Source: Topomyia yanbarensis (Eukaryota > Arthropoda > Insecta > Diptera > Culicidae). Taken from it: a DNA stretch of 64,000 nt. A program made the translations under genes and the position numbers. The DNA is taken from contig NC_080671.1 in NCBI RefSeq assembly GCF_030247195.1, forward strand, positions 10,803,343 through 10,867,342, in the 5' to 3' direction. Shown piece after piece: positions 22,373 through 33,300 of the stretch. Below the pieces are notes generated by a model. That model was not told the origin of the DNA. It saw only the letters and a program-made list of their open reading frames with translations, and did no database searches. Numbering within the stretch: position 1 is the first letter of the stretch; every line of letters starts with the position of its first letter.

Positions 22373-22733
22373 ATAACACTGAGGCCGGGTGCATAAGATG
22401 ACTTGGTTTTCCGAATTGCAGATATAACCGTTTGTTCAGAGACAGTAAACACATCCAAATTAACAGCTCAAGCAGGAACGTCGCGAGAGGCATTTTCGAG
22501 TTCGATTGCGGTTGGCGAGTCAGTTGAAAAAACACTCGAGAAGTATCTGGCAAACAGCGTACATTTCGCCACAGTTGTCGTAGCTTCTTCGCCGTCGTAA
22601 AGCATCCTTGATGGAAGTCCAGTTTCTTTTCGCTTCGTATTGACAAATGACCAAAAGCCCTTCGGTTTCGGCGTAGATTATTCTGGATGCGGTTTACATA
22701 GCGTTTGTACGGAAGCTTGTTGTAACAACGATA
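22373..22733 (-). pseudogene. LINE endonuclease-RT linker
   Basis: Between the endonuclease and reverse transcriptase this encodes the usual KPKGFWSFVN-type linker, then a long helical stretch and a YAPG turn before the palm. One in-frame TGA lies at about 22467, and a frameshift near 22670 separates it from the endonuclease. The apparent frame 22365-22646 is out of register. Confidence 0.75.
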
Positions 22734-24029
22734 CTAATTACTGGCTAAAGTGAACATGCGCTTAGGAAGAGGACACCGTCGATTTGTGTACGCACGTAGG
22801 GTTTTTGCTCGAGTACGTTTTAGCTTTCGAAGAGTGCTGTTTGACCAGGGCGGCTTGCTAGGAGACTGACATTTAGGCACTGAGGTCTCAACACAGTTCA
22901 GTAGTAGTCGCTTGTAGATGGCAACTGCAGCATTAACTCTCACTGGGACATGCAGTACACTCCAATCAATTTGCGACAGAGAACTGCGCAGCTTTACAAA
23001 ATCAGTTTTGCGAAAGCTGAGACGGTCGACAGAAAGAGTTTCTACATACTGAACTGATCGAATAGTGCCAATTGAGATTTCAAGCGCGGGATGAAAGTTG
23101 TCAAGTGGAACAATCACGCTGGATGCTTCATTGACGAAACATACAGGTATAATAGTTTCACTAACAAAGACGAAATCCAGAAAGCGTGACTGGTGGTTAG
23201 GAATCATGCTTACTTGACTTAGTCCGTTGAAAGCAAATCCGTCCAGTAGCAAACGACTGGCGATGTTGGTTGTCGAAGCAATCGGGTCTGGGTAAGCGTA
23301 TCCGTGTAGTGACGGCACCCAAATGAGCCCTGGCTGATTGAAATCACCAAGGACAATCATCACGCCATCCGCACCAGCTTGTGAAGAAGCGTTATTCACA
23401 GCAACCATGTGAAGTTGCATGATATTGCAGTCGAGTCGCTTTTCAGGAGGAATATAGACAGCACCAATATAAAAGTTCCTCGATGGAGTTGTAATTCTAA
23501 CCCAAACAGCTTCAACACTGGTTAAACTACCTACATCAATCTCACATGAGCCAAATGCGGTGGAAACAGCAATCAAAACTCCTCCTCCACGTCCGCGAAT
23601 ACTGTTGCCACTATTTCGATCCGCACGGTATACGGTGTAAGCATCACCGAAAAGCTGCACTGATGTTATACGCGCATCGAGCCTTGTTTCGGTGAAGACG
23701 CAAACATCGTAGTCACCGTCCACAGCAGCCAAATACACGTCATCAATTTTCGTCTTAAGCCCTCTCGCGTTCTGATAGTAAATCCGCAAACCATCAGTGT
23801 CATATGAGAGGTGTCGTGCTGCATTCCAAGTTTCAGGATTGCGGGCTCGATGATCACTATCACCGCAAATAGCGCGGGGAGAGCAGGATGTACTGTACTG
23901 GGGAACAAGCTGCGATGCGGAGGGAATGACTGCGTCATAACTGTTGTGTCCAGCGGCTGACTGCAATGAGAGGCATACTTGAAGGTGCGCAGTATCACGT
24001 TTAGCTTCGGAAGGACATATATTATTCAA
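22734..24029 (-). pseudogene. LINE APE-type endonuclease domain
   Basis: The 431-codon frame carries the exonuclease-endonuclease-phosphatase fold that nicks target DNA. Visible parts are IYYQNARGLKTKID at the start of the fold, VFTETRLD (catalytic Glu), GGGVLIAVS, IGAVYIPP, VLGDFNQPGLIW (metal/base-binding), FLDFVFVS and DNFHPALEISI, which supplies the terminal His. The domain looks complete. The frame ends at a TAG at 22734, before the linker. The N-terminal ~80 residues precede the domain, and a diverged duplication of this upstream area lies at 24130-24195. Confidence 0.88.
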
Positions 24030-24303
24030 ATGTTTACCTGAGCGGCCAGATGCGATGCGATCGAAATTATCATTTTGACATTGAAGGTTCGCTGGAGCGG
24101 TAGAGTCGATTGAGTTGTGTTCAACAGCAGACTGTAAGTGAAATTTACATTGAGGGTGTGCAGCATCTTGAAGTGCTTCGGAAGGACATATACCCTTCTT
24201 GGCTACCTGACACAGAAGAAGTTGCCGATTCGTCAGGTAGTCCGATGTCGCTCACCGAGGAACATGAAGTTAGACAGACGAGTTTATCCGGGATAGCTTG
24301 GCG

Positions 24304-24546
24304 CTACTGTCCACCACCAGATGGATTCTTCTCCGCAGCAATCCTGATGATAGGCCGTTGAATTTTTGAGTTGGTCACAAATTCACGAAAGTAAATGTTC
24401 TCCGGCCAAGAGTCTTTGGACAGAGCCTTATCCCTGCATGATTTGCTAACGCCAACTTTGAAGGTGATGAAGCTCACCTTCAAAGTTGGCGTTGAATAAC
24501 GAGATTGGTGGTGTGTGGACGCCGGAAGTGGGAGGCTCATCGCCAA
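24304..24546 (-). pseudogene. LINE ORF1, C-terminal remnant
   Basis: The sequence VSFITFKVGVSKSCRDKAL followed by WPENIYFREF resembles the C-terminal region of ORF1 proteins in insect Jockey/CR1-type LINEs, which end with a WP.G..VREF-like segment. It lies upstream of the endonuclease in the correct order and strand. It contains the 20-bp-arm hairpin at 24448-24493. Confidence 0.55.
24448..24493. repeat. Perfect hairpin, 20-bp arms
   Basis: AACGCCAACTTTGAAGGTGA and its exact complement are separated by 6 bp (24448-24467 and 24474-24493). It lies inside the ORF1 remnant and duplicates a coding segment in inverted form, probably a local inverted duplication. Confidence 0.8.
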
Positions 24547-24990
24547 AGAGACATTTACATCCCTGGCTAATTAGGAAGGACTCAGATTACATCAGGCTTA
24601 AGAAACCATCCGCAGCAGATCAGAAGTGGTGGTAGAAGTACAGGGAGAAGTGTTAAAGGAAAATATACATAGTAAAAGTTGAAATTTAATGTTTTTCTCT
24701 TGCTTGTTCTTAGAAGGAAATCGGACAGGGTTGTTGGTGCACCTTACCAAGCCAACCATCACAGCCCCCTACCCATGGCGCGATTGGTTGTACAGTGCCT
24801 TTATTATTATTGAAATTTATTAAAATTTTCACCTCAAGGGTCGCTCGCCTTTTTTGGAAATAATATGAATTTCAAAAAAAATTACAAGTCATGATATATA
24901 AAGAAATAATCGAATATAACTGCCACCATCTATCCTGGGCGCACTTCTTTCCGCTTCTTGTGTTGATTTTCTTTCTCGGTGGTGAGTCAT
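24547..24990. other. Unassigned sequence upstream of the LINE
   Basis: May include the rest of the LINE 5' region, but I see no recognisable ORF1 start or promoter. Confidence 0.3.
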
Positions 24991-24994
24991 AGTC

Positions 24995-25140
24995 AGGTTT
25001 GCCCGCAGCTGCTTGTTGATTCTTCCTTCTCCCTCGCTCGTGTTTGCGTCCATGTCGTCGTCGCTAGAGCAACTTTGGTTTTCGCTGTTAGATGTTTGTG
25101 CTTGTTGTGTGTTAGAAAAACTTTGCTATAACCCTCTTCT
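24995..25140 (+). repeat. Dispersed repeat C, copy 2
   Basis: Matches 9775-9935 in order. Frames at 25013-25335 (plus) cross it and are not supported. Confidence 0.5.
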
Positions 25141-25264
25141 TTTTTGTTTATCACTTCCCAAAGTATCTTTTTTGTTTATCACTTCCCTAAGTATGCTAAG
25201 TGTTGGTTGGTTGCCGAAGGCTGTTTGTTTGTGTTGGTTGTAGTAGATGAATTTTTTAGTTGTT

Positions 25265-25615
25265 TAGGCGCATATCTTACCGTAATGTACCATCTGGTTG
25301 CAAACCTGAACCTTGCCCGCAGAGTATGCGCATAGCGTTCTTTGGGTTCAGTTAACACCTTGAGATGATCTGCCCTCAAATGTGAAGTAAGAAGGTATAT
25401 GTTGGTTCAACCGCGTTTGCACCACCCTAAACCGTTGAGGATACCAGAAAAAGTTTCTGATAGTGTCATTTGTGACCGATCCCACTTCTCCATACTTTGA
25501 TATGAATCTTCTAATATAACCCGTGCTAGTAGACGGTGCAAAATCGTGCAGGCGAATTTCTCTCAGATCATTGTCCATATCTATGGGGATATTGGTTCTG
25601 ACGCTTTCATGTTCG
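25265..25615 (-). pseudogene. ORF1 retroposon fragment (RRM-like plus knuckle)
   Basis: On the minus strand a region like NIPIDMDND..EIRLHDF precedes ISKYGEVGSVTNDTIRNFF and then IPSYF. These align with KIPVYIENDYIDVRLYDL, MSQYGEVES and IPSYL of the 44-kb copy. Further on, a CNQMVHYGKIC reading corresponds to the CCHC knuckle. Stops break the frame. Only the middle third of the protein is present. Confidence 0.7.
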
Positions 25616-26894
25616 TTTTCACCTTGATCGACTGTTCTACCTCGCGCACTGTAGGTCTAAGACGGGTCTGTGTAAAGTGAATCCTGAACGTGTTCTCCCG
25701 TATTGGGTGTCACTCTTCTCATTCGTAGTTGGGGTGAACGGAACTTTGTTGATTCTATATTCTTTTAAAAGGGCTTTTCGTAATGTGTAGTTCGTTCATA
25801 GAATTGACATGGAGCTCTTTTATTCTCATAAGTACACAGCGTGTTCTTGGCATGAAGAGTGTCATGAGCCAGTATCGCCAAAGATGGAGTGGCGTTGAAT
25901 AACGATATGTCCTCTCTAAGGAGAAAATTGGTTGTAACTATGGAATAACTGCACTTTCAGCACAACATCCCAAAATACCTTTCCGAAGTATTGTCATTCT
26001 GTTTCAGTATGTTTCGCAATCGATTCTCAACGTACAGGACAATTGCAAAACTAGTGCTACCGACACTGAGAAACATTCATGCGTCGGAATCTAACACAAG
26101 AAGACCGGCCTGTGAATCCGCGCATTACCAGAGACTAATTAAGATGACGGACATACGAGTTTCCCATAGCTCAAAAGGTACTAATCCGTATAATACTAGA
26201 ATATCATTCGAATAGGCAAAGAGAAAAGGATTTGCTTTTCTTTGCTGCAGGTCAATTTTTGTTCTGACGGGGTACTATTCATATTTTATGCACAGTGTGT
26301 GTAATCTAGATTGAAATTTAAGAATGCGAATGTTTTGCATTCTTATTTTTTTTGTCCTTGGTAAAAACAATATTAACCTGTAGAATTAAGGCGATCGGAA
26401 CAAGGTTACGTAAATTTATTCTTTTCAGGCTTTCCTGAGACCTGCTTTGCCAAGAATGCCAGAACTAAGCTACTATATTCTAAAATGCAATATCGAAAAA
26501 TTATTCATTAATTCATCGCATCTTCTTCAACAATTAACCAAAGAGTAAATTCTTCATCGAACTTCTCTTTTCGTTTACAAAATGCGTGGTTATCTATTAT
26601 GCTTCTATCTGAACCTTTTCAGATTGAACTGATAGATTTTTTTTTCATTTATTTGAACAGCTATCTACGCCAGTATAAATGAGCCGTGAATCATTTATAT
26701 ATTTACAAATCAATGTAAAAAATAACGTATGAAAAGGAGTGCGACGTTGTATCTTTACCACACAGCTTACCACTGCGTGAATAGGTCAGGCGGCGCTCCA
26801 TTAGCTTCTAGCACTGCAGCTTGTGGGTCGATCAGACTGCGCTCTCACTCGATCCATGTCATCCTGCTTTGCTATCGTTTGTTTGCTGCTGCTT
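25616..26894. other. Unassigned sequence
   Basis: No recognised protein. Frames at 25991-26215 and 26729-26950 (plus) are short and unconvincing. Near 26640-26700 a TTTATTTGAACAGC..ATGAGCCGTG stretch recalls the reverse complement of the ORF1 retroposon 3' end, but the match is weak. Confidence 0.3.
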
Positions 26895-26898
26895 TTAA

Positions 26899-27014
26899 CT
26901 CTCCGGCACTCGCGCCGTTGTATTTTGTGCAACACCTTCCGAAAATCTAGCGAAATCTTCTTTCAGCTCCAGTGGCTGCTCATTCGGAGAGCCATTCGCG
27001 CGAGTGCCGGAGGG
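26899..27014. mobile_element. Minimal TTAA-flanked MITE, 116 bp
   Basis: The termini CTCTCCGGCACTCGCGC (26899) and GCGCGAGTGCCGGAGGG (ending 27014) are inverted repeats with one mismatch. They are flanked by TTAA at 26895-26898 and 27015-27018. It fits a piggyBac-type internally deleted MITE. Overlapping frames are spurious. Confidence 0.82.
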
Positions 27015-27233
27015 TTAAAGTAGAACTACACTTTTGTTTTCGATATGGGGGTGCAGTTTTCAAAAACAACAAAAATGATATGTTCCAAAGACGGTTGGGT
27101 TTTGAACACTTATAAAACAGCACATTTAAAAAAATTGTGGCGATATAGAGAGTGTTATACATTCATTCAATTTTCTTACAAAATACAGTATTTAAACAAT
27201 ATTGTCTCAAATTTTCTTTTCAAAATACTGAAA

Positions 27234-27334
27234 ATTGAGCGAGCGACAGTGAATCTTCAGGGATGCCTCATCGATTTGGGGTGCACTGCATTTTTTCGTG
27301 GGGCTTCCTGAAAATTCACTGTCAATCGCCCAAT
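27234..27334. repeat. Imperfect hairpin, 28-bp arms
   Basis: Arms 27234-27261 (ATTGAGCGAGCGACAGTGAA..) and 27307-27334 (..TTCACTGTCAATCGCCCAAT) pair with about five mismatches around a 45-bp loop. No target duplication is evident. Confidence 0.6.
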
Positions 27335-28659
27335 CTTCAATATTGTGCAATGAAAATTTAGGAAAATATTGTTCAAATGCTGCATTATTGAATGAAAATT
27401 GTTAGAATAGACTAGCTCTTTGCATCACTAATTTTTTTTAAGAATGAAGTTTTTACCGAAAATACCTAAACCCCCTTTAAATACGGCCAGAGTTTAGAAA
27501 TATTGACATCCTCTCGTGAGCTTGAAAAAGAAACGAAATTCAATTCATACCCGCCGCGATGAATGAACTGTTTGGTTCGTTTCCCTCGTCATTTTTCTTT
27601 CGATACATATTGGCATATGTCCGGTTTCAGTAGCAAACTGAGCTTTGTTTCTATGCCAGCTCTGAGTGAGATTGTCGAGCAAAAATGAACCAGATATTGA
27701 TTACTCAGTTCATTTATACTCGAAAATGTAAAAGGTGCCATCTTTTGCCTTCCAAATGTCCACAAAATAACAAATAAATGCTTTGGGAATAAATTTATTT
27801 CCTCTGCGCTCAAACATTCTATTCTGCACGAAATTTCAGCCATTTGGAAAGAGAATGAATGAGGAAGGCGTTGAAATTGAGTGTTGGTTTCGGTAAATTC
27901 AACCAGAAATTGACAACTGAGTTTGAAATGATACACCACTACACGCTGTATTTGAACTCCGCAACCATATGTATGTATTGAAAACTACTCTTCGCCGCTT
28001 TGCATACCTTCTTATTTTTTCAAAAAATCGACTTTTTTTACTACTTTATCTGAAAGCACAACTCCTTGAAAATATGTTCCCAAATTATCATAGAGATCCG
28101 AGAATCAGATCGAAAGTTACAACACTTCCAAGCGCGCTTCGTCTACCAAGACTACCTTGGTACCTTGAAATTTTAAACTCGACTTTTTCGAAATGTCGTT
28201 TTTCCATAAATGTTTTTTCCGTGATCACGATTGCCGAAAAACCAATGAACCGATTTTCTTCAATTTTTTTTCAATTGATCGTAATTATTTTTTCTCGTAC
28301 CTTAACGATTTCTTTTTCATGCATAAATTTTTGTTTGGTGGTTGAGAATTTTTTAATGCAATTTTTAGAGCTTAAAACAGCCATTTCTTAGGAAAAACGA
28401 TCCTGAATGCAGGAAAAAATTCTTATTGTCTCAACCAATCGTTAAGGTACGAAGAATGTTCATATACTAATGGATTTTTTTGAGTTTTGGGTTTTTAGTT
28501 GATCTATTGGTCTTCAATTGTGATCACCGCAAACCTCTTAAATAAAAAAGTGTTCCAGGGAAAAGGCATAACTCCACCAATTATCAACATATTTTTATAA
28601 ACTAACGCTTGTTTATTTCACTGAAAAATCCACTACCAAAATATTAACTCTAAGCGAAA
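27335..28659. other. Unassigned AT-rich sequence
   Basis: Frames 27589-27939 (minus) and 27969-28391 (plus) have no recognised content. Nothing else is supported. Confidence 0.35.
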
Positions 28660-29776
28660 ATAATTGAAGATTATCAAGGTTTTTGGGGAACGGTGAGCGG
28701 AAGTAGCATCTCGGTATATGAAGAGTGTTTAGCTGCGGAAAAAGATTTGACCATTGTTGCCAGCGTTCATTGATTTCCTCCGGTACTTTCTGTTCCTTTC
28801 GCCCAGATATCCTGAAGGAGGATTTTACCGTGCACGAGGAAGAATGCAATAAATCCTAGTGGATCGAACAAGCTCATGACCACCCGGGCTATCTCTCGTT
28901 TAGTGGGAATATGATTATCGAGAAGAATAAACTGCAGATCTTCTCTCAACCCCAGGGCGTACACGAACACATCCTCGTATGGTAACCAGTTCATTCCAAG
29001 GACCGACTCAAATTTTTCCCCCCGTTCCAGATCTAGGTTCTTCTGCTCTAGCTTATCCGTCTCTCCTATTTTCTGCAGAACTTCGGTCTCGTTAGACAGG
29101 AAGTGCCGTAGGGTGAAGCCACCTTTCGAGTGTACCAGCTTGATTTCGTTTACAACCGCGATCGCTTCGTTGACCGACTCAAAACTATCCAGATAGTCGT
29201 CAACATAGTGGTTGTTCTTGATGGCTACGGCAGCTCGTGGATACTCGGTCGCAAACTCGTCAGCGTTGAGATTTTTCACGAACTGTACTGATGCTGGCGA
29301 GCAGGTGAAACCGAATGTTACGACGTCCATCACGTACACTTGGGGGTGGTCTGATGGGCGTTCTCGGAACAGAAATCGCTGAGACTGGCAATCGGGAGCT
29401 CGTAAAATCTGATGGAACATCTGCATGATGTCTCCACACACTGCAACGGGATATTGACGGAACTGATAGAGAACTCTCGGAAGAGGAATCAGGAGGTCTG
29501 GTCCTTTAAGTAATTTTGAATTGAAGGACATATCACCCACTTTGGCTGTGCTGCGTCCCAGATTAATCGTAGCTTCTCTGGCTTTCGAGGGTTAGTAACG
29601 AAACCCAGGGGAAGGTACCATACACGTCCGGATTCAACGGTTGTCAGTTCTTCCAGATTTGCTTTATGAGCATAGCCCTTGCGCTCGTATTCATAGATTT
29701 GCTCACGAACTCGCTTCTCTAGTGACGGATCCTTTTGGAGTTTTCGTTCCAGCCCCTCTAGTCGCCGCAAGGCCAT
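28660..29776 (-). pseudogene. BEL/Pao reverse transcriptase
   Basis: Two overlapping frames (29776-29489 and 29540-28767), then a third (28849-28613), cover the domain. Motifs are WYLPLGFVTNPRKPEKLRLI near the start, GDIMQMFHQI (motif A, Asp), FGFTCSPAS (motif B region) and NNHYVDDYLDS (motif C, about 29193-29207). They are followed by HFLSNETEVL and DPLGFIA, all typical of BEL/Pao. A frameshift lies near 29510, inside the fingers-palm transition, and another near 28800. Confidence 0.9.
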
Positions 29777-30555
29777 TGGGTAGCTGTCTGGGAAATTGGA
29801 TTATTTGTTCTCCAAAGCAACCCGGTTTCGTAGCCAGATCCGGACGATACGCGCCTCGTTGTATCCACTAGCAGCTGCCTGGCACGCTTGTCATCGTCGG
29901 ACTCAGGGACCTCGCACAAATGGGAAATACCAGCTTTATCTAAAGTGAAGAAATCGCGGAGTTGCTCGTTCAATTCCCGATCCGGGTCAGACACTGCTCC
30001 AACATGAAAATTTACCACTGCCGTTTGCGACGGTTGGTCAGGTATGCATCCATAAATACTCCATCCTAGCCGGAATTTTGCACCGATTGGGTCGCTAGGT
30101 CCTCCTTCTCGCAACTTCAGAGGAACGCATAGCCTCAAGTTGTCTAGACCTATCAGTAGCTTGGACTGAACCAGTTCATAGTCCTGCAGCGGAAGACCAC
30201 GTAGATGGGGAAAGTTTTTGGCCAAATTTCCATATTTTGATGATTGGGAAGGTAGAACCAGGCGGCGAACTGTACGAGTGCCAACGAGCTTGTATTGAGT
30301 GCCACATCCCTTACCGGAGATATCAACCTGCACACGTTGTGACTTCGGCTCGACCCGCTTTACATTTCCGGTCCACTGAAGTGTGAGTGGTTTCGTATGA
30401 CCTTCGACCCCCAGCTGCTTTGCAACAGATTCTTCTAATAGAGTGTACGAAGAGCCTTCATCGATGAATGCGAAGGTGGTTAGTCGATTGCTGTCGCTAG
30501 ATAGAACGACAGGCACGATGCGAAAGAGTGGCCATTTAAGGTCACCAGAAAACAC
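29758..30555 (-). pseudogene. BEL/Pao aspartic protease region
   Basis: The 265-codon frame carries FAFIDEGSSYTLLEESVAKQLG, whose Asp-x-Gly-Ser corresponds to the active-site motif of BEL/Pao proteases (the A17-like family). It continues into the conserved LLIGLDN..L and GWSIYGC segments linking protease to reverse transcriptase. It begins by frameshift from gag near 30560. Confidence 0.88.
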
Positions 30556-30572
30556 GTGACTAGCCGATACGC

Positions 30573-31577
30573 CTACGTTTTCGGTGGGAGGAGATGAGCA
30601 ATGTAGGAGAGTGTGGTGTTTCTGGCGACACCCCTCAATTCCACACCCGTTCCATGATTTACATGGCCATTTTCCGTGACTATTGAGGCAGGTTCTGCAA
30701 AACCCTTTTTGCTGGACCAGTTTCCATCGCTCGTCAAACTTGCGCCTTTAAACTGGTGACAGTCCGCCACTCGATGACCAACACGGCCACATGCCCCGCA
30801 CGGCTTTCCAGATTTGAAGTTATTAGAAGCACTACCAGTTGCGACTGCGGAAGTTCGCTCATTGGAATGAGTATGAATGACACCGGTTTCTCTTGGCTTC
30901 CGTTTTTCGTGTCTAAGAGCACTCCCTAGTCCAGGAATCTCGAAGGAAACCTCACTCGCAGCGGTGACCAGACCGGACATGAATTCCCCGAACGTTTCAA
31001 GGTTAGCTGGTTGGCTTTTATTTTTGTAGATGGCCCAATCCAATCGCATCGAGCCTGGTAACTTCTCTACGAAATCCTGCATTAGCGTCGGATTTGACAG
31101 GTGGTTTTGCTGGCCAGCTGCTCTAAGATGATCCAAGTTCTGAACTGAGAGGCCAAAACTGATAAGCGTTTCCAACCGGTCGTGCTTTGGTGCCGGTACG
31201 AACTGAATTTTGCTCATCAGCGATCGAATTATTAGCTCCGGTCTTCCGTAGAGCGTGCGCAGGGTCTTGATAACGTGCGGCACACTGGCGGGCAGAAGTA
31301 AACGGCTACGTACCGATTCAATGGCATGTCCCTTCAGGCATCGTTGGAGGCGGACTAGATTTTCTGCATCCGAGTATCCGCAGGTGACAGTCGACTGCTC
31401 GAAGTTGGATATAAATATTCTGCAGCTTCTGAACGGGTTTCGATTGGCGTGGTGCGGGAGAATGAGATAGTTCGAGGGGATGTGAGTGCTTTGAGAGTGC
31501 TGATATATGACTAGCTGAATAATCGTCTGATGGGTCTTCAGGAACATCTTCGCCATCTGGATCGACGGATTGATCAT
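30573..31577 (-). pseudogene. BEL/Pao gag, C-terminal part with CCHC knuckle
   Basis: The frame holds the capsid-like segment (RLQRCLKGHAIESVRSRLL, TLYGRPELIIRSL, DFVEKLPGSMRLDWA) and a zinc knuckle CGACGRVGHRVADC (C-x2-C-x4-H-x4-C) near 30770-30812. Gag packages the element RNA in cytoplasmic particles. It overlaps the upstream gag frame (32307-31318), and one or more frameshifts at about 31320-31480 separate the two. Confidence 0.88.
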
Positions 31578-32307
31578 CGTCGCCGTTATTATCTTGATTT
31601 CCCTCCGATCCTCCAGTATTTGCCGAGGAATTCAGCCAGTTTTTCACTTTGTTTCCCATATCCGAAATCGAACTACCTCTGCTGCTCGTTTGCGCCTGCT
31701 GTCGGATGATTTCTTGCCGCTTTTCGAAGGACTCCTTCCTAATTTGTTGCTGCATCCTTTTTAGTGCCAACTCCTCCTTCAGTTTGCGCTCACGTAGGTC
31801 CCGTTCCTCTTGGGCGAGCTTTCGTTTTTCATCCAACTGGCGCTCTTCTTCCTTTAGCTGCCGCTGCTTGATCTCGTTCTGTTCCAAGAGCTCATATTCC
31901 TTCATCCGAATTTCTTCTTCGACGAGTTTTAGTTTTTCTTCTAACAGTGCCACACGGACACTTGAAGTAGTGCTCTTCGGCGGGTCGGGATTCTTCTTTC
32001 CTCTTCTTAAGCCCGCTTTTGACTTCGTTTTTGATCCCTTCAATGGACGTGTTTCCCCCGAAGGAATCTTGAGGAGCTGCCCAATGAACGGTTCCTGCTT
32101 GGCCTCACACAGCTTGCAGGTGTATGTGATACTGCGCTGCTTTAACTGCTCATTTACTCCGGCACATCCGAAATGCTCCCAGAGTTTGCAGATGCTGCAC
32201 TGGACCATCTCTGCCTCGGCGGAGTCCGGACGGTCGCAGGACTGGCAGTTCCTTGCTGTGTGTGATGGTGGGGAGTCTCCTATTCTCGTTTCCACCTGCC
32301 CGATCAA
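31318..32307 (-). pseudogene. BEL/Pao gag, N-terminal PHD finger and coiled coil
   Basis: A PHD-like zinc finger (C-x2-C, C-x2-C, H-x2-C, C-x2-C) lies at residues ~23-70. A charged, E/K/R-rich coiled coil follows at ~110-205, then an acidic linker with DNNGDDDQSVDPDGED. This architecture is seen in mosquito BEL/Pao gags. No ATG opens the frame: upstream codons run to a TAA at about 32330, so the native start is lost. The plus-strand 227-residue Ser/Cys-rich frame at 31649-32332 is its shadow. Confidence 0.85.
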
Positions 32308-32672
32308 ATTTCTTAAAGAAATGTGGGGTTAGGTTACACCAACTCTCGACAGCAAACTCGAATTTTGTATATAGTTAGCTTTAAGCTAGAATTAAGTTTT
32401 ATTAATAATAATTTCATTGTACATAATTAATGCGCTTACAAATTTGGTGACCGCTTGAATCGAGTGGAAGGAACGGGTCGATCGTTCCCACACGTGATAC
32501 ATCTGATCTAGAGTAAATCCTAGCAAGATAGATTTAATTATAGTTATTCCTAATAAAGCTGATCTGATTTGCGGGCAATTTACCAATTTTTGCTCTTAAT
32601 CCAAATCTATACTGCACTTGCTCGTTTCTTGAATTAGGAACTGATACTGGTTTAGCCGTAGCCGAAATAAAT
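32308..32672. other. Unassigned; possible BEL leader or LTR relic
   Basis: This lies immediately upstream of the BEL gag. A TTACAAATTTGGTGACCGC stretch at about 32437-32455 on the plus strand resembles an LTR/primer-site junction, but in the opposite orientation to the BEL element. No matching second LTR is visible, so no call. Confidence 0.25.
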
Positions 32673-32675
32673 GTG

Positions 32676-32815
32676 AGCAGACAGCTTCCGTTCGTTCTTA
32701 TAATTTCTGTCCTGACGTTTCTCGCATGTCAGTGTCGCCAACCGGTGCTGCGCCGCGTTCAGCAGCGTGACTGCGATCGGCAGCGTTGCCGACACGAGGG
32801 GGTCTGTCGGCACAA
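32676..32815 (+). pseudogene. Possible exon of a small Cys-rich secreted protein
   Basis: A frame reading SRQLPFVLIISVLTFLACQC then a basic segment with CDRQRCRHEGVC looks like a signal peptide followed by a Cys-rich start. The only in-frame start is GTG, and from about 32816 the frame runs into the AT-rich dispersed repeat. If real it is truncated. No family is recognised, and chance is possible. Confidence 0.25.
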
Positions 32816-33300
32816 TGACATTATCAAAAAGTTTGCAGAAGGCACCATGTCTCTTAATATTTTTGAAGAATTAATTCTCCATGATTACCTCTATGAAAAT
32901 TAATTACTAAAATTTCTATATCAAAGCATGCGCTTTTTTATGTTGATAACTTCCCGAAGTTGTCAAACCTTCAAAGTCAAGGATTATTAAATTAGGTGAT
33001 CTTGAACGTTGAAATTTTTTTCGATCATTTATCCCACTTTAAAAGATCGCAAATTTTGACTTCATTGACATATTATACAAGAAAATAATCTATAGAGGTT
33101 TGAAAACTGTTCCATGGTGATTCTTCTTGTTTGTAGACTGGAATGACATCTGTTAGACTTTTGTTTTTGAGTTTTCAATAATTTATCAAACTCAAATTAA
33201 ATTTTAGTATTTTTCGAAAAAATTTCCGAAAATACCATTTTCATGAAACCCCCCCCCCCTCTCCCGCCCCTTCCAAACCAAATTTTTGGCTACGCCACTG
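32816..33300 (+). repeat. AT-rich dispersed repeat ending in a GGCTACGCCACTG terminus
   Basis: The start (ATGACATTATCAAAAAGTTTG) matches 7446. The segment ends after a C-rich run (33247-33260) in TTTTTGGCTACGCCACTG. This word is the reverse complement of CAGTGGCGTAGCC, which often opens some DNA transposons. This suggests that the AT-rich family is a non-autonomous DNA element, with its right end here. The left end is not found. Confidence 0.45.

Larger units (their letters stand above)
28660..32307 (-). mobile_element. BEL/Pao LTR retrotransposon, truncated
   Basis: Minus-strand order is gag with PHD finger and coiled coil, CCHC knuckle, aspartic protease, reverse transcriptase with YVDDY. 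Homology stops at about 28660, just after a FPKNLDNLQLF segment that in BEL/Pao elements precedes RNase H. So RNase H, integrase and the 3' LTR are missing. No 5' LTR is demonstrable upstream of 32307. At least four frame changes show it is inactive. Confidence 0.9.

Noticed and set aside
22365..22646. 93-residue minus frame next to the LINE
   Set aside because: Out of register with the LINE linker, which is recognisable in the adjacent frame despite a stop.
23666..23998. 110-residue minus frame
   Set aside because: Shadow of the LINE endonuclease frame.
31649..32332. 227-residue plus-strand open frame rich in Ser and Cys
   Set aside because: It is the antisense shadow of the BEL gag coiled coil and PHD finger; the minus strand carries recognisable domains.
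32392..32586. BEL 5' LTR
   Set aside because: A primer-site-like motif is in the wrong orientation and no second LTR copy exists in the window.
33247..33260. C-rich run as a regulatory site
   Set aside because: Simple-sequence tract inside a dispersed repeat, just before its terminus.
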